Assembly: GCA_001799895.1 (NCBI GenBank)
Contig: MGUI01000058.1
Span: 1-62,390, forward strand
Origin: Elusimicrobia bacterium GWD2_63_28
GTDB lineage: Bacteria > Elusimicrobiota > Elusimicrobia > Elusimicrobiales > UBA9959
Reading direction: 5' to 3'
DNA: 62,390 nucleotides
A model generated the notes under the pieces. The model did not search any database, was not told the origin of the DNA, and saw nothing but the letters and a program-made list of their open reading frames with translations. Both the position numbers and the translations under genes were made by a program. Shown one piece after another: positions 28,401 through 36,325 of the stretch (positions within the stretch are counted from its first letter, which is position 1; each line of letters starts with the position of its first letter).

Positions 28401-29449
28401 AGCAGGGCCGGGCCGCCAGACTCGGTAAAGGCGCAATCTCTGAAAACCGCACGGCCGGAGCCGTACAGCTCAGCGCCGCGGGCGCAGGCCGTAAAGGCGC
28501 AGTTCTCCGCCAGCAGCCCGGCCGAGTCCCAGGCGGACAGGGCGCAGGCCGCCGAGCCGCCGAGCCGGCAAGCCTCCAGGCTCACCGAGCCGCCGCCCAG
28601 CGCGTGAATGCCGGCGAAGGCGGTCCCGCCGAAAAGTATAGGAGCGGCGGGCGTGCCGGCGGCGCGCAGCTCGCCGTAGACCAGCAGTTTGGAGCCGGCG
28701 CTTTCAAGTTCCTGCAGTTCCCCCCCGGCGCCGGCGCGCAGCACCGGGAAGAACCAGGGCTCGCGGCGCTCGAAGACGATCTCGGCGCCGGGCAGCACGG
28801 TCACGCGCGCCCCCTTTTCTATGGTCAGGTAATCGGCCACGGCCACGCGGCCGCTCCAGGTCTCGTCGGAGACTATCCTGCCGCTTTTCACGGAGGCCAC
28901 CGGCGCGGCGGGGCGCCCGCCGCCGGGCAGGGCCGGCGCGGCCAGCAGGCGCAGCAGGTACGGGTAGAGCGAGCTTTCCCAGGCGAAGTAAAGGGCGCTG
29001 AGCTGCGGGGCCAGGGCGGCCGGGCGCAGCCGGCAGGCCAACGAGAAGATGGAAGCCGCCAGCGCGGCGGCCAGGTAAAGCAGTTTATTGGCGGCCAGGG
29101 AATAGAGCGGCAATAGCAGGTTCGCGGCCAGGCCGCGCGGCAGTTCGTAGCGGATCCCCCCGCGCTGCAGGGCGGAGGCCCGCCCGGCGGGCTGGAAGGC
29201 CGACGGCGGCCAGTCGGGCAGGAGATTCGCGTCGCCCTTGGTAAGCAGGAGCCGCCTGCCGCCCAGTGAGAGGTTGCACAGCACCCGGTGCAGCACGTAG
29301 CCCGACGGCAGCCCGCCGGACCATTTCACCAGCAGGGCTATGTCCCCGGCGCGCAGGTCCCCGGGGGCGCAGGGGCGCGCGGCCGCCGCGTCTCCCGGCT
29401 CCAGCAGGAAACGCATCGAATGGCCCAGCACAGGGTAAAGTTTTTCCAA
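25442..29449 (-). CDS. S26 signal-peptidase-like / beta-helix / nucleotidyltransferase-like fusion
   Basis: A 1335-residue protein. Residues 1-105 are a small S26 domain with GHSM (S11), VLHRV (H54) and TKGDAN (D73), a Ser-His-Asp set like Sec11/SipW rather than the Ser-Lys of LepB. Hydrophobic segments follow at about 108-140 and 150-172. Residues ~205-870 are a right-handed beta-helix of ~23-residue coils with a recurring C-x-F-x-G ladder. Near residue 930, GLSDMDLALLLP resembles the nucleotidyltransferase GxSDxDL site, followed by a helical region. Separate S26, HprK and nucleotidyltransferase genes accompany PqqD in known RiPP loci; here two are fused. The start is a TTG, with GAGG 7 bases upstream. 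Confidence 0.75.
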   Translation of the reverse strand: MEKLYPVLGHSMRFLLEPGDAAAARPCAPGDLRAGDIALLVKWSGGLPSGYVLHRVLCNLSLGGRRLLLTKGDANLLPDWPPSAFQPAGRASALQRGGIRYELPRGLAANLLLPLYSLAANKLLYLAAALAASIFSLACRLRPAALAPQLSALYFAWESSLYPYLLRLLAAPALPGGGRPAAPVASVKSGRIVSDETWSGRVAVADYLTIEKGARVTVLPGAEIVFERREPWFFPVLRAGAGGELQELESAGSKLLVYGELRAAGTPAAPILFGGTAFAGIHALGGGSVSLEACRLGGSAACALSAWDSAGLLAENCAFTACARGAELYGSGRAVFRDCAFTESGGPALLARQHSSLLVYGGQAAACGGASAELSDGARGGFYGFSASGCARGFALSGRAAALLEKCGVSGNSGRAVDCAGKNSFSAAGCSFTGNPAGLRAEGENNISFSSCVFSAGAGPCAQLTGSNSAAFSGCSFAGGAGPSVQALGHNKLSFKTCSFSGGETAIDSTGCGSIEARGSGFEKTAGAALRLLRAEYFLAEGCRFSGCGAGLRAEDCARIEARGCVFEGNDGPAAFVTGLGGFFVSGSSFRHNGVGAHLSGELRARFEGCGFGAQRGAPLILSGRTTCALERSSFAGNQSGAALSGLACAEAEGCVFSGNDGPSFELSDSAELRAGGLVSSGVPAALLLEGRSAASLRRCWAESTGKPAACLAGSASLYASGSSFKSSSDAVYARELASAELEGCALFAGAGAALDLEGGAARLTAVYASGAGGLKVSGRAVLRADRLEIKAADYAADSRGSTLRLKALRSEGGSRGGILLSGGNAVIEGAVLTGAPYPGLAAGPGAALRCRGVIFEGAPWRPPALRPAPPRLRAWLTRFAAATARLPVFSGLYRLFYLAGARAAGLALNPGGGSVYLYRGMAAPGWVPGLSDMDLALLLPELPPAADWAAFASLRRRLRVFRALFPFTGEVLAAPAADFSAFVAGWGAKGAEFSAASRLLSGSLLPPVPARPARAADLTEAFYSYTLLLTHFCSEGLPRAFRSRNCLKGLADVSRYLDFEAPQRASRGAYAAAKGLRLDGLAPGDPGEAAFRSFSALHGACPAAGPGKATPAGGGGWFNRHAFEAACANLREAAGCDAGVALDALYRVYLVLPDSAAGDKAAFLRAAAVLKAAAGGGGYFSAAPLILTRSSFAALSALPYLNNPVFRLDLAAVPAGRAPEDGGVYSWNIEVPDLPPAAQVREGGVLAARHFAASWRSLWESMPPHYFYTRAAGLRLLLEKGTCPPFSMPGELSGSFSAAFGEGPSWRDFSAGGAGRANYEFVAQQARAIMEAAR

Positions 29450-29458
29450 TTGCCAGCC

Positions 29459-30268
29459 TCAGCGCCCCTTCTTCAGCGCCTTCCCGTCCAGCTCCAGGTG
29501 GGGGTCCAGCTCGTCGAGGAACTCCAGCGACTTGCGGCACCACTTGTCCACGAAGACCTCGCGGTTCTTTACCGCCCAGGAATAAAAATGGTCGTGCCCG
29601 TCGAAGCTGGCGTGGTGGCGGTGCCAGACGAAGACGTCCTTGGCGGCCTTCAGCTTCCAGCCGGCCTGGCGCAGGCGCAGGCAGTAATCGAAATCCTCGA
29701 AGCAGCCGGTGCCGAACCGCTCGTCGAGCAGGCCTATGCCCTCGAAGGCCTCGCGGCGCAGCATGAAGCAGAAGCCGACCAGCCGGTGCACCTCGAAGGC
29801 CTCGCCCGCGAACTTGAGGGCCATGGCCTGCGCGAAAAGCTCCAGCGAGCGGTCGTTCTTTTCCACCGAGGGGTCGAGCACTACGCGCTGCACACCGACG
29901 GTGCGGTTGGTCAGCGGGCCGGAGGCGCCGGCCGCCGGGTCGGCGTCCAGGCAGGCGGCCAGGCCCTGCAGGCCCCCGGGATAAAAAGCGACGTCGCTGT
30001 TCACCACGGCCAGGTAGCTGCCCCGGGCGGCCCTGAGCCCGGCGTTGACCGCCTTGGCGAAGCCCAGGTTCTCGGCGTGGCGCACCTTCACCGCCCCGCG
30101 CAGGCTTTTAATGAAGCGGGCCGTCTCCGGGCCGGAGCCGTTGTCGACGAGGATCAGCTCGTAGAGGCCGGGCGCGGTGCGCTCCAGGCTGGTTAAGCAG
30201 CGCTTCAGGTCCGGCAGCGCGTTATAGACCGGGATGATCACGCTGATGAGCTTCTTTTTTGGGGCCAT
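29459..30268 (-). CDS. Family 2 glycosyltransferase (rhamnosyltransferase-like)
   Basis: A 269-residue GT-A enzyme: LISVIIPVYNALPDL, the ENLGFAKAVNAGL motif typical of rhamnosyl/dTDP-sugar transferases, VVNSDVAF in the DxD position, and a conserved GTGCFEDFDYCLR acceptor block. I chose the ATG at 30268 over the one at 30310 because it starts at the conserved domain and has AGGAGA/AAGG just upstream. It reads towards the S26/beta-helix gene 9 bases downstream, and they form one operon. Confidence 0.88.
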   Translation of the reverse strand: MAPKKKLISVIIPVYNALPDLKRCLTSLERTAPGLYELILVDNGSGPETARFIKSLRGAVKVRHAENLGFAKAVNAGLRAARGSYLAVVNSDVAFYPGGLQGLAACLDADPAAGASGPLTNRTVGVQRVVLDPSVEKNDRSLELFAQAMALKFAGEAFEVHRLVGFCFMLRREAFEGIGLLDERFGTGCFEDFDYCLRLRQAGWKLKAAKDVFVWHRHHASFDGHDHFYSWAVKNREVFVDKWCRKSLEFLDELDPHLELDGKALKKGR

Positions 30269-30329
30269 ATCCTTGCTTCTCCTGCCTGCGCCGCATTTGT
30301 ACCGCTGCAAATATTATAGAATTTTCCCT

Positions 30330-32054
30330 ATGACGACGGCGGAAAAACCCCGGCTTTACCTGCTGCTCGCGGCGCTGGCCGCCTGCGCGGCGCTGGCCGC
30401 CCATCTCCCGTTTCTCTCGGGCGGCCTGCTCTGGGACGACGAGCAATTCCTGGCGAAGAATTCTTTCGTCACCGACTGCGCCAATCTGGGGACCGCGCTG
30501 AACCCGGTCAACCTGGTTAAAGTGCTGCCCGTGCCCATGAGCGCGCGGCCGGCGGTCAGCGCCTCCCTCATCGCCGACGCCTGCGCCGGCCTCGGGCCGC
30601 GCGGCATGAAGGCCACCAACGCCCTGGTCCACGCCTGCAGCGCGGCCCTGCTGTTCTTCCTGCTGTTTCTCCTGACTGGCTCGGCGGCGGGGGCGCTGTT
30701 CGGCGCGCTGGCCTTCGCCCTGCACCCGGCCGCGGCCGAAGCGGTGCATGTCATAACTTTCCGGTCGCATTTGCTGGGTTTTTTCTTTTTCTGCGCCGGC
30801 CTGCTCTCCGCCCTGTTCTACGCCCGGCGCCCCTCCCTGCTTACCGGCGCGGCCGCGGCAGCCAGCTATTTGCTGGCCGTGCTCAGCGTGGAAACCCCTG
30901 TAATAATGCCGGCCGCCGCGCTGCTGGCCGTCTTCTACGATTCCGGCCGGGCCGGAGTGAAGCGGGCCGCGCCCCTCTTCCTGGCCCTGGTCCTCGCCGG
31001 TGGCTTCTACCTCTGGTTCCGGGCCCCGCGCGCGGGCTACACGCTGCCGCGTACGGCGCCCGGCATAGCGGCCCCCTCGGCCCTCTACCCGGCCGCCCTC
31101 CTGCCTCCGCCGGAACTGCCCCGCCAGGCCTGGGCGCTCCTGCCGCCCTGGCGGGAGATTTACACAAACCCGGCGGCCAGGCTCTACACCATGTCGGGCA
31201 TAGCGCTGGGCTACCTGCGCGAACTGGCCCTGCCGTACGGGCTGGCCGCCGATTATAACCCGGAAGTCATAAAGACCTTCAGCCGCGGCGCCCTGCCGCT
31301 GGCAGCCTGCCTGGCGGCCCTGGCGGGGAGCGCGCTGCTGTTTTACCGGCGCAGGACAGCCGGCCTGGCGCTGCTGCTGATCTTCACCGCCCTGCTGCCT
31401 GCCCTGAATCTCTGGCCGCTTTACAACATAAAAGCGGACCGCTACCTCTACCTGCCCCTGGCCGGCTTCGCCCTGCTCTGCGCCGCCCTCTTCAGGGGCA
31501 TCCTGCCGCCCAGGCGCGGGGCCCTGCCCGCCGCGGCGGCCTGCCTGTGGCTGCTCTGGCTCGGCGCGGAAACTTTGCGGCGCGGCCCCGAGTTCCGTGA
31601 CAACCTTTCTCTTTTTTCCGCGGCGGCGGCCCGCTCGCCCTCCTCCCCCCGCGCGCAGGCCAATCTGGCCGCGGCCAGGCTGAGGGCCGGGGACTGCGCC
31701 GGGGCGCTGGGCCCCTCCAGGCAGGCCCTGGCGCTGGACCCGGACGCGCAGACCCTGCGGCTGCGCCTGGCCTACACCCTGGCCTGGTGCGGGAGCGCCG
31801 CCGAAGTGCCGGCCCTGCTGCGGTCTTATCCCCCCGACGCCGATTCGCTCTTCCTCTCCGGCCTGGTGCTCCTCAAAAAAGACAGGCCCCGGGCCGCCGC
31901 GCTGCTCAGGTCCGCCCTGGAGGCCTCACCCGGGCGCAGGGAGTTCTACCTGGCGCTGCTGCTGGCAGAAAAAAAGAAGCCCGCGGATCCGCGGGACAGG
32001 GAAGACCTCGCCAGGCTTAAGGCTGCTTTAGCGGCGGCGGGCCTACTTTTTTGA
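30330..32054 (+). CDS. TMTC-like membrane glycosyltransferase with TPRs
   Basis: A 574-residue protein with about 10-11 membrane spans and a C-terminal TPR region (~460-574). The N-terminal LLWDDEQF acidic motif after the first span and the KADRYLYLPLAGF segment match the TMTC/DUF1736 GT-C family, which transfers mannose or another sugar from a polyprenyl-phosphate donor to protein. A TATAGA box about 9 bases before the ATG suggests a very short or absent leader. It is divergent from the GT2 gene and its 3' end overlaps the convergent peptidase gene by 12 bases. A protein-glycosylation role linked to the pilus genes is possible. Confidence 0.8.
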   Translation: MTTAEKPRLYLLLAALAACAALAAHLPFLSGGLLWDDEQFLAKNSFVTDCANLGTALNPVNLVKVLPVPMSARPAVSASLIADACAGLGPRGMKATNALVHACSAALLFFLLFLLTGSAAGALFGALAFALHPAAAEAVHVITFRSHLLGFFFFCAGLLSALFYARRPSLLTGAAAAASYLLAVLSVETPVIMPAAALLAVFYDSGRAGVKRAAPLFLALVLAGGFYLWFRAPRAGYTLPRTAPGIAAPSALYPAALLPPPELPRQAWALLPPWREIYTNPAARLYTMSGIALGYLRELALPYGLAADYNPEVIKTFSRGALPLAACLAALAGSALLFYRRRTAGLALLLIFTALLPALNLWPLYNIKADRYLYLPLAGFALLCAALFRGILPPRRGALPAAAACLWLLWLGAETLRRGPEFRDNLSLFSAAAARSPSSPRAQANLAAARLRAGDCAGALGPSRQALALDPDAQTLRLRLAYTLAWCGSAAEVPALLRSYPPDADSLFLSGLVLLKKDRPRAAALLRSALEASPGRREFYLALLLAEKKKPADPRDREDLARLKAALAAAGLLF

Positions 32055-32930
32055 ACCAAAATTAGTGAAGGTGAAAGACGAGAGCTGCACCGGCTTGATA
32101 TTGAAGCTGGCCGACGGGCTGCCCATCGGCATGCCGCCCGGGCCGGGCTGGGAATAGGCCTCCAGCCAGGCCGTCCATTTGCGGCCGAAATCCCTTGCCT
32201 CCCTGACGCGGTAGCTGTTCCACAGAGACTCGTCCGCGCTCTTGCCGGCGCGCAGGGCCTCGCAGAAGGCCTTGAACTGCACGCGCGTCTGCGGCCGGTA
32301 CAGGTAGAGCACGGTGCCGTAGGACTGCAGGTACCAGTCGGCGATGCGGGACTCGCTCTCCAGCTGGTCTATCTTTACCGAGAAGAAACCCGGGTAAGAC
32401 AGGCGGCGCTCTTTCGGGAAATAAGCCAGGGCCCGGCTCCACGGCCCGCCCTCCGGGTAGGCCGACTCCTCCAGGTAGACCGCCAGCCCCTCGTTGAGCC
32501 AGGGCGGCGGGTATTTCAGCTTCTCGGCGAAGTAGCTTTCAAAATATAAATGCGTCAGCTCGTGGGCGATCACGGCCTTCAGCTTTACTATGTCTCCGGT
32601 ATCGTAGACCACCACCGTCTTCTTGCTGACGAAGGCGAGCCCCTTGGACCAGCGCGGGGGCTTGAATTCCCCCCCCAGGTAGGACGCCTGGGAAGAATAA
32701 ATGTAGATCTTGGTCTTCTCCTTCACCATCCACGGGGCGAACATGGCCATGTTGAGGCGCATGGAAGAGAACATCCGCTCCAGCTCCAGCGAGATGGAAG
32801 CTGGAGACCAGACGGATTCGTGCAGGATTTCGAAGTGCGGGGAGGTCTTGGTATGCCAGGGCACCGGGGACGGCTCGGCGGCGAAGGACAGGGACGCCGC
32901 CAATGCGAATATCAGGCGGGCGGTGAGCAT
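32043..32930 (-). CDS. Secreted gluzincin metallopeptidase (peptidase MA-like)
   Basis: A 295-residue protein with an N-terminal signal peptide (cleavage near SFAAEP) and a zinc peptidase core: HELTH at 123-127 and the third ligand E147 in NEGLA, the gluzincin/peptidase MA family pattern. It probably acts in the periplasm. It is the last gene of the pilus-biogenesis run, about 10 bases after a minor-pilin-like gene, so pilus or envelope protein processing is conceivable. Its substrate is unknown. Confidence 0.85.
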   Translation of the reverse strand: MLTARLIFALAASLSFAAEPSPVPWHTKTSPHFEILHESVWSPASISLELERMFSSMRLNMAMFAPWMVKEKTKIYIYSSQASYLGGEFKPPRWSKGLAFVSKKTVVVYDTGDIVKLKAVIAHELTHLYFESYFAEKLKYPPPWLNEGLAVYLEESAYPEGGPWSRALAYFPKERRLSYPGFFSVKIDQLESESRIADWYLQSYGTVLYLYRPQTRVQFKAFCEALRAGKSADESLWNSYRVREARDFGRKWTAWLEAYSQPGPGGMPMGSPSASFNIKPVQLSSFTFTNFGSKK

Positions 32931-32940
32931 AGCGGCCCCG

Positions 32941-33267
32941 TCAGTCCTCGTCTACCGTTACGTCAAATTGCATGGAGCCGGCGCTGGCGGCGCTGCGGCT
33001 GTAGTTCACCTGCCGGCCGTCCACCCACATGGACCCGGTGGTGGGGATGGCGGCCATATTCGGCATATCCTGGTAATTCCAGCGGGAAAACTGATCGGCG
33101 GAAATGCCCTGGGAGCGGGATTTGGCCTCGGTGGCCCGGTAATTGCGGGCGGCCAGCAGGTACCTGGAGAGTATCCACTTCATCAGCATGACGGCGATCA
33201 TGGACAGCAGCACCGACATGACCAGCGTCTGCAGCAGCACCACTCCACGTTTCCAGCGGGGTTTCAT
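32941..33267 (-). CDS. Minor-pilin-like protein (PilX/GspK type)
   Basis: A 108-residue protein with a prepilin-like N-terminus: basic leader ending at G8, then VVLLQTLVMSVLLSMIAVML. The mature position 5, normally Glu, is Gln, as tolerated in tip pseudopilins such as GspK and PilX-type proteins. The remainder is short and hydrophilic. It probably sits at the pilus tip or primes assembly. A TATATT box ends 6 bases before the ATG, suggesting its own leaderless transcript. Confidence 0.7.
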   Translation of the reverse strand: MKPRWKRGVVLLQTLVMSVLLSMIAVMLMKWILSRYLLAARNYRATEAKSRSQGISADQFSRWNYQDMPNMAAIPTTGSMWVDGRQVNYSRSAASAGSMQFDVTVDED

Positions 33268-33273
33268 AATATA

Positions 33274-33279
33274 AATATA
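33274..33279 (-). promoter_or_regulatory. TATATT box, predicted leaderless start
   Basis: On the minus strand the sequence before the ATG at 33267 is two tandem TATATT hexamers; the upstream one (33279 to 33274) ends exactly 6 bases before the start codon. There is no Shine-Dalgarno. The segment GACTATA also precedes the PilC gene at 36283. Confidence 0.4.
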
Positions 33280-33323
33280 GTCTAGCAGAGAAAGCCGTCG
33301 TCGGCAAGGGCGGCCCGGGCGGT

Positions 33324-34007
33324 CTAATTGGTGGCGCGGTTCATCGTGATCACGCTGTCCAGCGCGAAGTCCACGTCGCGCTGCGCGGCCCCCAGGCCGC
33401 GGCTGGAGGCCTGCCAGAAGGAGCGGAGCAGCACCCGCACGGAACCCACCCCTACCGCGCCGTCGGCGTTGACCCTGGAGAAGAGGACGCTGCCCATGTC
33501 AGCGGAAGGAGAGACGTGGCGCATCAGCAGGGTCACGGTCTGCCCGCCGATACCGGCGCCGCAGGTAGGCACGGGGTACACGCCGTTCCAGAAGGAGGGC
33601 GCCGCGCTGCCGCAGGAAGAGCCGCCGGGCAGCTGGGCGGTATGGTAATAAAGGTTGCGCGAGCCCGCTATCAGCGGGTCATTGGCCAGGCAGAAATAAT
33701 GCCAGGCCGCCGGGACCCCCGCGGCCAGCGGGTAGCAGGCGGTGAGCTGGTCCACGTTCGTCGCGAAGGCCAGCACGTTGCCCCGGTTGCCGGGGGTGGG
33801 CGCGTCAAGGCGCGTGGCCACGGTCAGGTTGTTCTGTATGGCGCGCATCGCTATCATCACGTTGCCCTTGATGACGTTGCGGCGGTAGTTCTGGAACATG
33901 TGCCGGTTGGTAGTGGAATAGATAGTGGCCATCGAGGCCGCTATATAGCTGAAGATAAAGACGGCCAGGACGAGTTCCACCAAGGTAAAACCGACGCGTT
34001 TTTTCAT
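33324..34007 (-). CDS. Type IV prepilin-like protein (PilW-like)
   Basis: A 227-residue prepilin. The class III signal MKKRVG|FTLVELV has Glu at mature position 5. The exported part is large, with a few cysteines and a beta-rich C-terminus. I moved the start to the ATG at 34007, because the upstream ATG would lie inside the preceding pilin gene and its extra residues are a shadow frame. Likely a minor pilin needed for initiation or adhesion. Confidence 0.85.
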   Translation of the reverse strand: MKKRVGFTLVELVLAVFIFSYIAASMATIYSTTNRHMFQNYRRNVIKGNVMIAMRAIQNNLTVATRLDAPTPGNRGNVLAFATNVDQLTACYPLAAGVPAAWHYFCLANDPLIAGSRNLYYHTAQLPGGSSCGSAAPSFWNGVYPVPTCGAGIGGQTVTLLMRHVSPSADMGSVLFSRVNADGAVGVGSVRVLLRSFWQASSRGLGAAQRDVDFALDSVITMNRATN

Positions 34008-34009
34008 AA

Positions 34010-34531
34010 CTAATCCGTATAGGTCAGGGTGAAAGCCACCCGCTTGCAGGCCAGCGGGTAGTTGGGGGCGGCCCCCATGCCCCAGGGGCCGCAGCTGTAG
34101 CTGCACACGGTGTAGGTGAGCGTGGCGGGCGGGCTGCCGACGGGCGAAAGCGGAGAGCCGGGGGTGTTCACCAGGGTGGAGATGTTATGCTGGGTGCCGA
34201 CAGTGGGCCCCGAGTTCCAAGGGCAGGGCTGGCCGGCCAGGGGCCAGCCGGAGGCGTCCGCCGCCCAGCTGCCGGAGTTGGGCGAGCCGGGAATGGCCGG
34301 AGTCTGTCCGGGGAAAAGGTTGATGGCGGTGGGGTCCACGCTGACAAAGCTCTTGAGGGTTTCCTGCGCGCGCCGCATGGCCATGGCCGCCGCGTCGCGC
34401 TTGTCGGCCCGCGTGTCGGAGACGAAGCTCGACAGCACGGTGGACATCACCGCGGTCGTGGTGATCGCGGCTATCATCGTGGCCATCGTTACTTCTATCA
34501 GGCTCTGGCCCGGCCTCTTCCTGGCTTTCAT
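34010..34531 (-). CDS. Type IV prepilin-like protein (PilV-like)
   Basis: A 173-residue prepilin with signal MKARKRPG|QSLIEVTMA (Glu5 present). The globular part is rich in Pro/Gly/Ser/Thr with three or four cysteines near the end. Three bases separate it from the preceding pilin gene. The size and GQSLIEV form match PilV-type minor pilins. Confidence 0.83.
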   Translation of the reverse strand: MKARKRPGQSLIEVTMATMIAAITTTAVMSTVLSSFVSDTRADKRDAAAMAMRRAQETLKSFVSVDPTAINLFPGQTPAIPGSPNSGSWAADASGWPLAGQPCPWNSGPTVGTQHNISTLVNTPGSPLSPVGSPPATLTYTVCSYSCGPWGMGAAPNYPLACKRVAFTLTYTD

Positions 34532-34534
34532 AAA

Positions 34535-35038
34535 TCAGAACTTGGGGCAGTCGGGGGCCCCGCCGATGGCCTCGCAGCGGCCGCTGTCGTAGAACCGGTA
34601 GCCCCAGTTCGCGTAGGAGCCGCTGGCCCCCGCCCCGCGCCGGGTGCAGGAGACGCCGCGCTCGCCGCCGGAGTTGGCGCAGCAGGGGCCGCCGTTGCCG
34701 CCGTTGCAGACGTAATAGTTATAGGAGGACTGGTTCCAGTCCTGGCGCGCCACGTAAGAGCAGGCGATCAGGCGGCAGGCGCTGGTGGCCGGCACCGAGG
34801 CGCAGGTGTAGGAATTGCAGGTGTTGGTGATCTGGCCGCTGACCGTGGCCGCCGGCTGGTCCAGGCGGAACATCCGGTTGGAGTTGCCCAGCATGTGGCC
34901 GATGGCCACCGAGTCGGTGGCCTTGGAGGTCTCCACCGTCTTGTAGTAGTACGGCACGCTCACCGAGGCCAGGATGCCCATGATGAGCACCACCACTACG
35001 AGTTCTATGAGTGTAAAGCCCTTTTTCGTGTTATGCAT
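34535..35038 (-). CDS. Type IV pilin, cysteine-rich, major pilin candidate
   Basis: A 167-residue pilin with a textbook N-terminus: MHNTKKG|FTLIELVVVVLIMGI, Glu5 present. The globular domain has ten cysteines, including an adjacent CC pair, enough for five disulfides, which is unusual for a pilin of this size. The upstream GGAGAGGAAC is a good Shine-Dalgarno, stronger than for the minor pilins, and fits high expression. It follows the PilC gene in the operon. Confidence 0.88.
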   Translation of the reverse strand: MHNTKKGFTLIELVVVVLIMGILASVSVPYYYKTVETSKATDSVAIGHMLGNSNRMFRLDQPAATVSGQITNTCNSYTCASVPATSACRLIACSYVARQDWNQSSYNYYVCNGGNGGPCCANSGGERGVSCTRRGAGASGSYANWGYRFYDSGRCEAIGGAPDCPKF

Positions 35039-35056
35039 AGTTCCTCTCCGTTCTCC

Positions 35057-36283
35057 CTAGCCGCCCGCGCCGATAGACGAAAGCTGGAAGATGGGCATGA
35101 AGATGCTCATCACGATCACGGCCACCAGGCCGCCGACGCCCACCACCAGGATCGGGTCGATCATGGAGCTGAAGCGGCGCAGCCACTGGTCGATCTGCTC
35201 CTGGTAATACTTCGAAAGCACCACGATGATGTCGGGCAGTTTGCCCGACTCCTCGCCCATCCACATCATCTCGGTCACCATCGGCGGGAAGATCCCGGTC
35301 TTCTTGAAGGACTCCGAGATGGAGCGCCCGCTGGCGATGTCGTTCTTGGCCTGCTTGAGGCCGTTCTGGAAAATGAGGTTCTTCTTGAAAGCGCCCTCGA
35401 GCACCGATACGGCGTTGAGGATGCTGACGCCCGAGCGGATCAGCGTGGCCATCGTGGTCAGCATGCGCTCCGTGGCCATGGCTTTTATCAGGGCGCCTAC
35501 GAGCGGCATGTTGAACTGCACGTGGTTCCAGGTCAGGCGGCCCGGCGGCGTGGAGATGTAGGCCTTGAAGGCGAAGGCGCTGCCTATCATCCCTACGATG
35601 ATCAGCACCAGGTACTTGGTGAACACGGCCGAGATCATCACGATCACGCGCGTGATGAAAGGCAGCTGCAGGTTGAAGTCGCGGAAGATGTCGGCGAAGA
35701 CCGGCACGATATAGCCGATGAAGTAGATCAGCACGCCGACGGACATGGTCATCAGCACGGCCGGGTAGGAGACGGCGGTGATGATCTTGGACTTCACGTT
35801 CTCCTGGGATTCGCTGTAGGCCGTGATCTGGCGCAGCACGGCCGGCAGCTGGCCGGACACCTCGCCCGCCTGCACCAGCGAGATCCAGATCTCGTCGAAA
35901 ACCTTGGGGTGCTTCTCCAGCGCCTTGTGGAAGGCGCCGCCGGCGGACACTTCCTTGGTGACCGTGGAAAGCACGGCGCCGAGGTTCTTGTTCTCGGCGT
36001 GCTCTGAGAGCAGCGAGAGGGCGCGCACCAGCGGGATGCCGCCGCCTATCAGCGTGGCCATCTGCTCGCCGAAGAAGACCATCTCGCGGCCGGAGATGCT
36101 CCCCCCGCCCATCTTCTTGAGGCTCATGATGCCCTTGGACTTGGTGTCCTCGGACTGGATGGAAAGAATGAAGAGGCCCTTGGTCTGCAGGGATTGTACC
36201 GCGCCGTCCTCGTCGTCGGCGTCCACGGCGCCGGTGGTCACCGTGCCCTGGGCGTCCTGGACCGTATAAATAAATCTTCCCAT
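35057..36283 (-). CDS. pilC: Type IV pilus inner-membrane platform protein
   Basis: A 408-residue PilC/GspF protein with two GspF repeats of about 120 residues each, the IPLVRALSLLSEH and SGVSILNAVSVLEGAF segments, and three membrane spans, the last near the C-terminus. It couples the assembly ATPase to pilin insertion. A TATAAT box ends only 4 bases before the ATG, so the transcript may be leaderless, and a short gap (42 bases) separates it from pilB. Confidence 0.93.
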   Translation of the reverse strand: MGRFIYTVQDAQGTVTTGAVDADDEDGAVQSLQTKGLFILSIQSEDTKSKGIMSLKKMGGGSISGREMVFFGEQMATLIGGGIPLVRALSLLSEHAENKNLGAVLSTVTKEVSAGGAFHKALEKHPKVFDEIWISLVQAGEVSGQLPAVLRQITAYSESQENVKSKIITAVSYPAVLMTMSVGVLIYFIGYIVPVFADIFRDFNLQLPFITRVIVMISAVFTKYLVLIIVGMIGSAFAFKAYISTPPGRLTWNHVQFNMPLVGALIKAMATERMLTTMATLIRSGVSILNAVSVLEGAFKKNLIFQNGLKQAKNDIASGRSISESFKKTGIFPPMVTEMMWMGEESGKLPDIIVVLSKYYQEQIDQWLRRFSSMIDPILVVGVGGLVAVIVMSIFMPIFQLSSIGAGG

Positions 36284-36287
36284 ATTA

Positions 36288-36293
36288 ATTATA
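36288..36293 (-). promoter_or_regulatory. TATAAT box close to pilC start
   Basis: A perfect -10 hexamer on the minus strand (36293 to 36288) lies 4 bases before the pilC ATG, preceded by GAC as at 33280. If active it would yield a leaderless pilC mRNA, giving the PilC-pilin block a promoter separate from pilB. Confidence 0.4.
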
Positions 36294-36325
36294 GTCTAAC
36301 AGATGAACCGCCCAACTTCAAGGTC

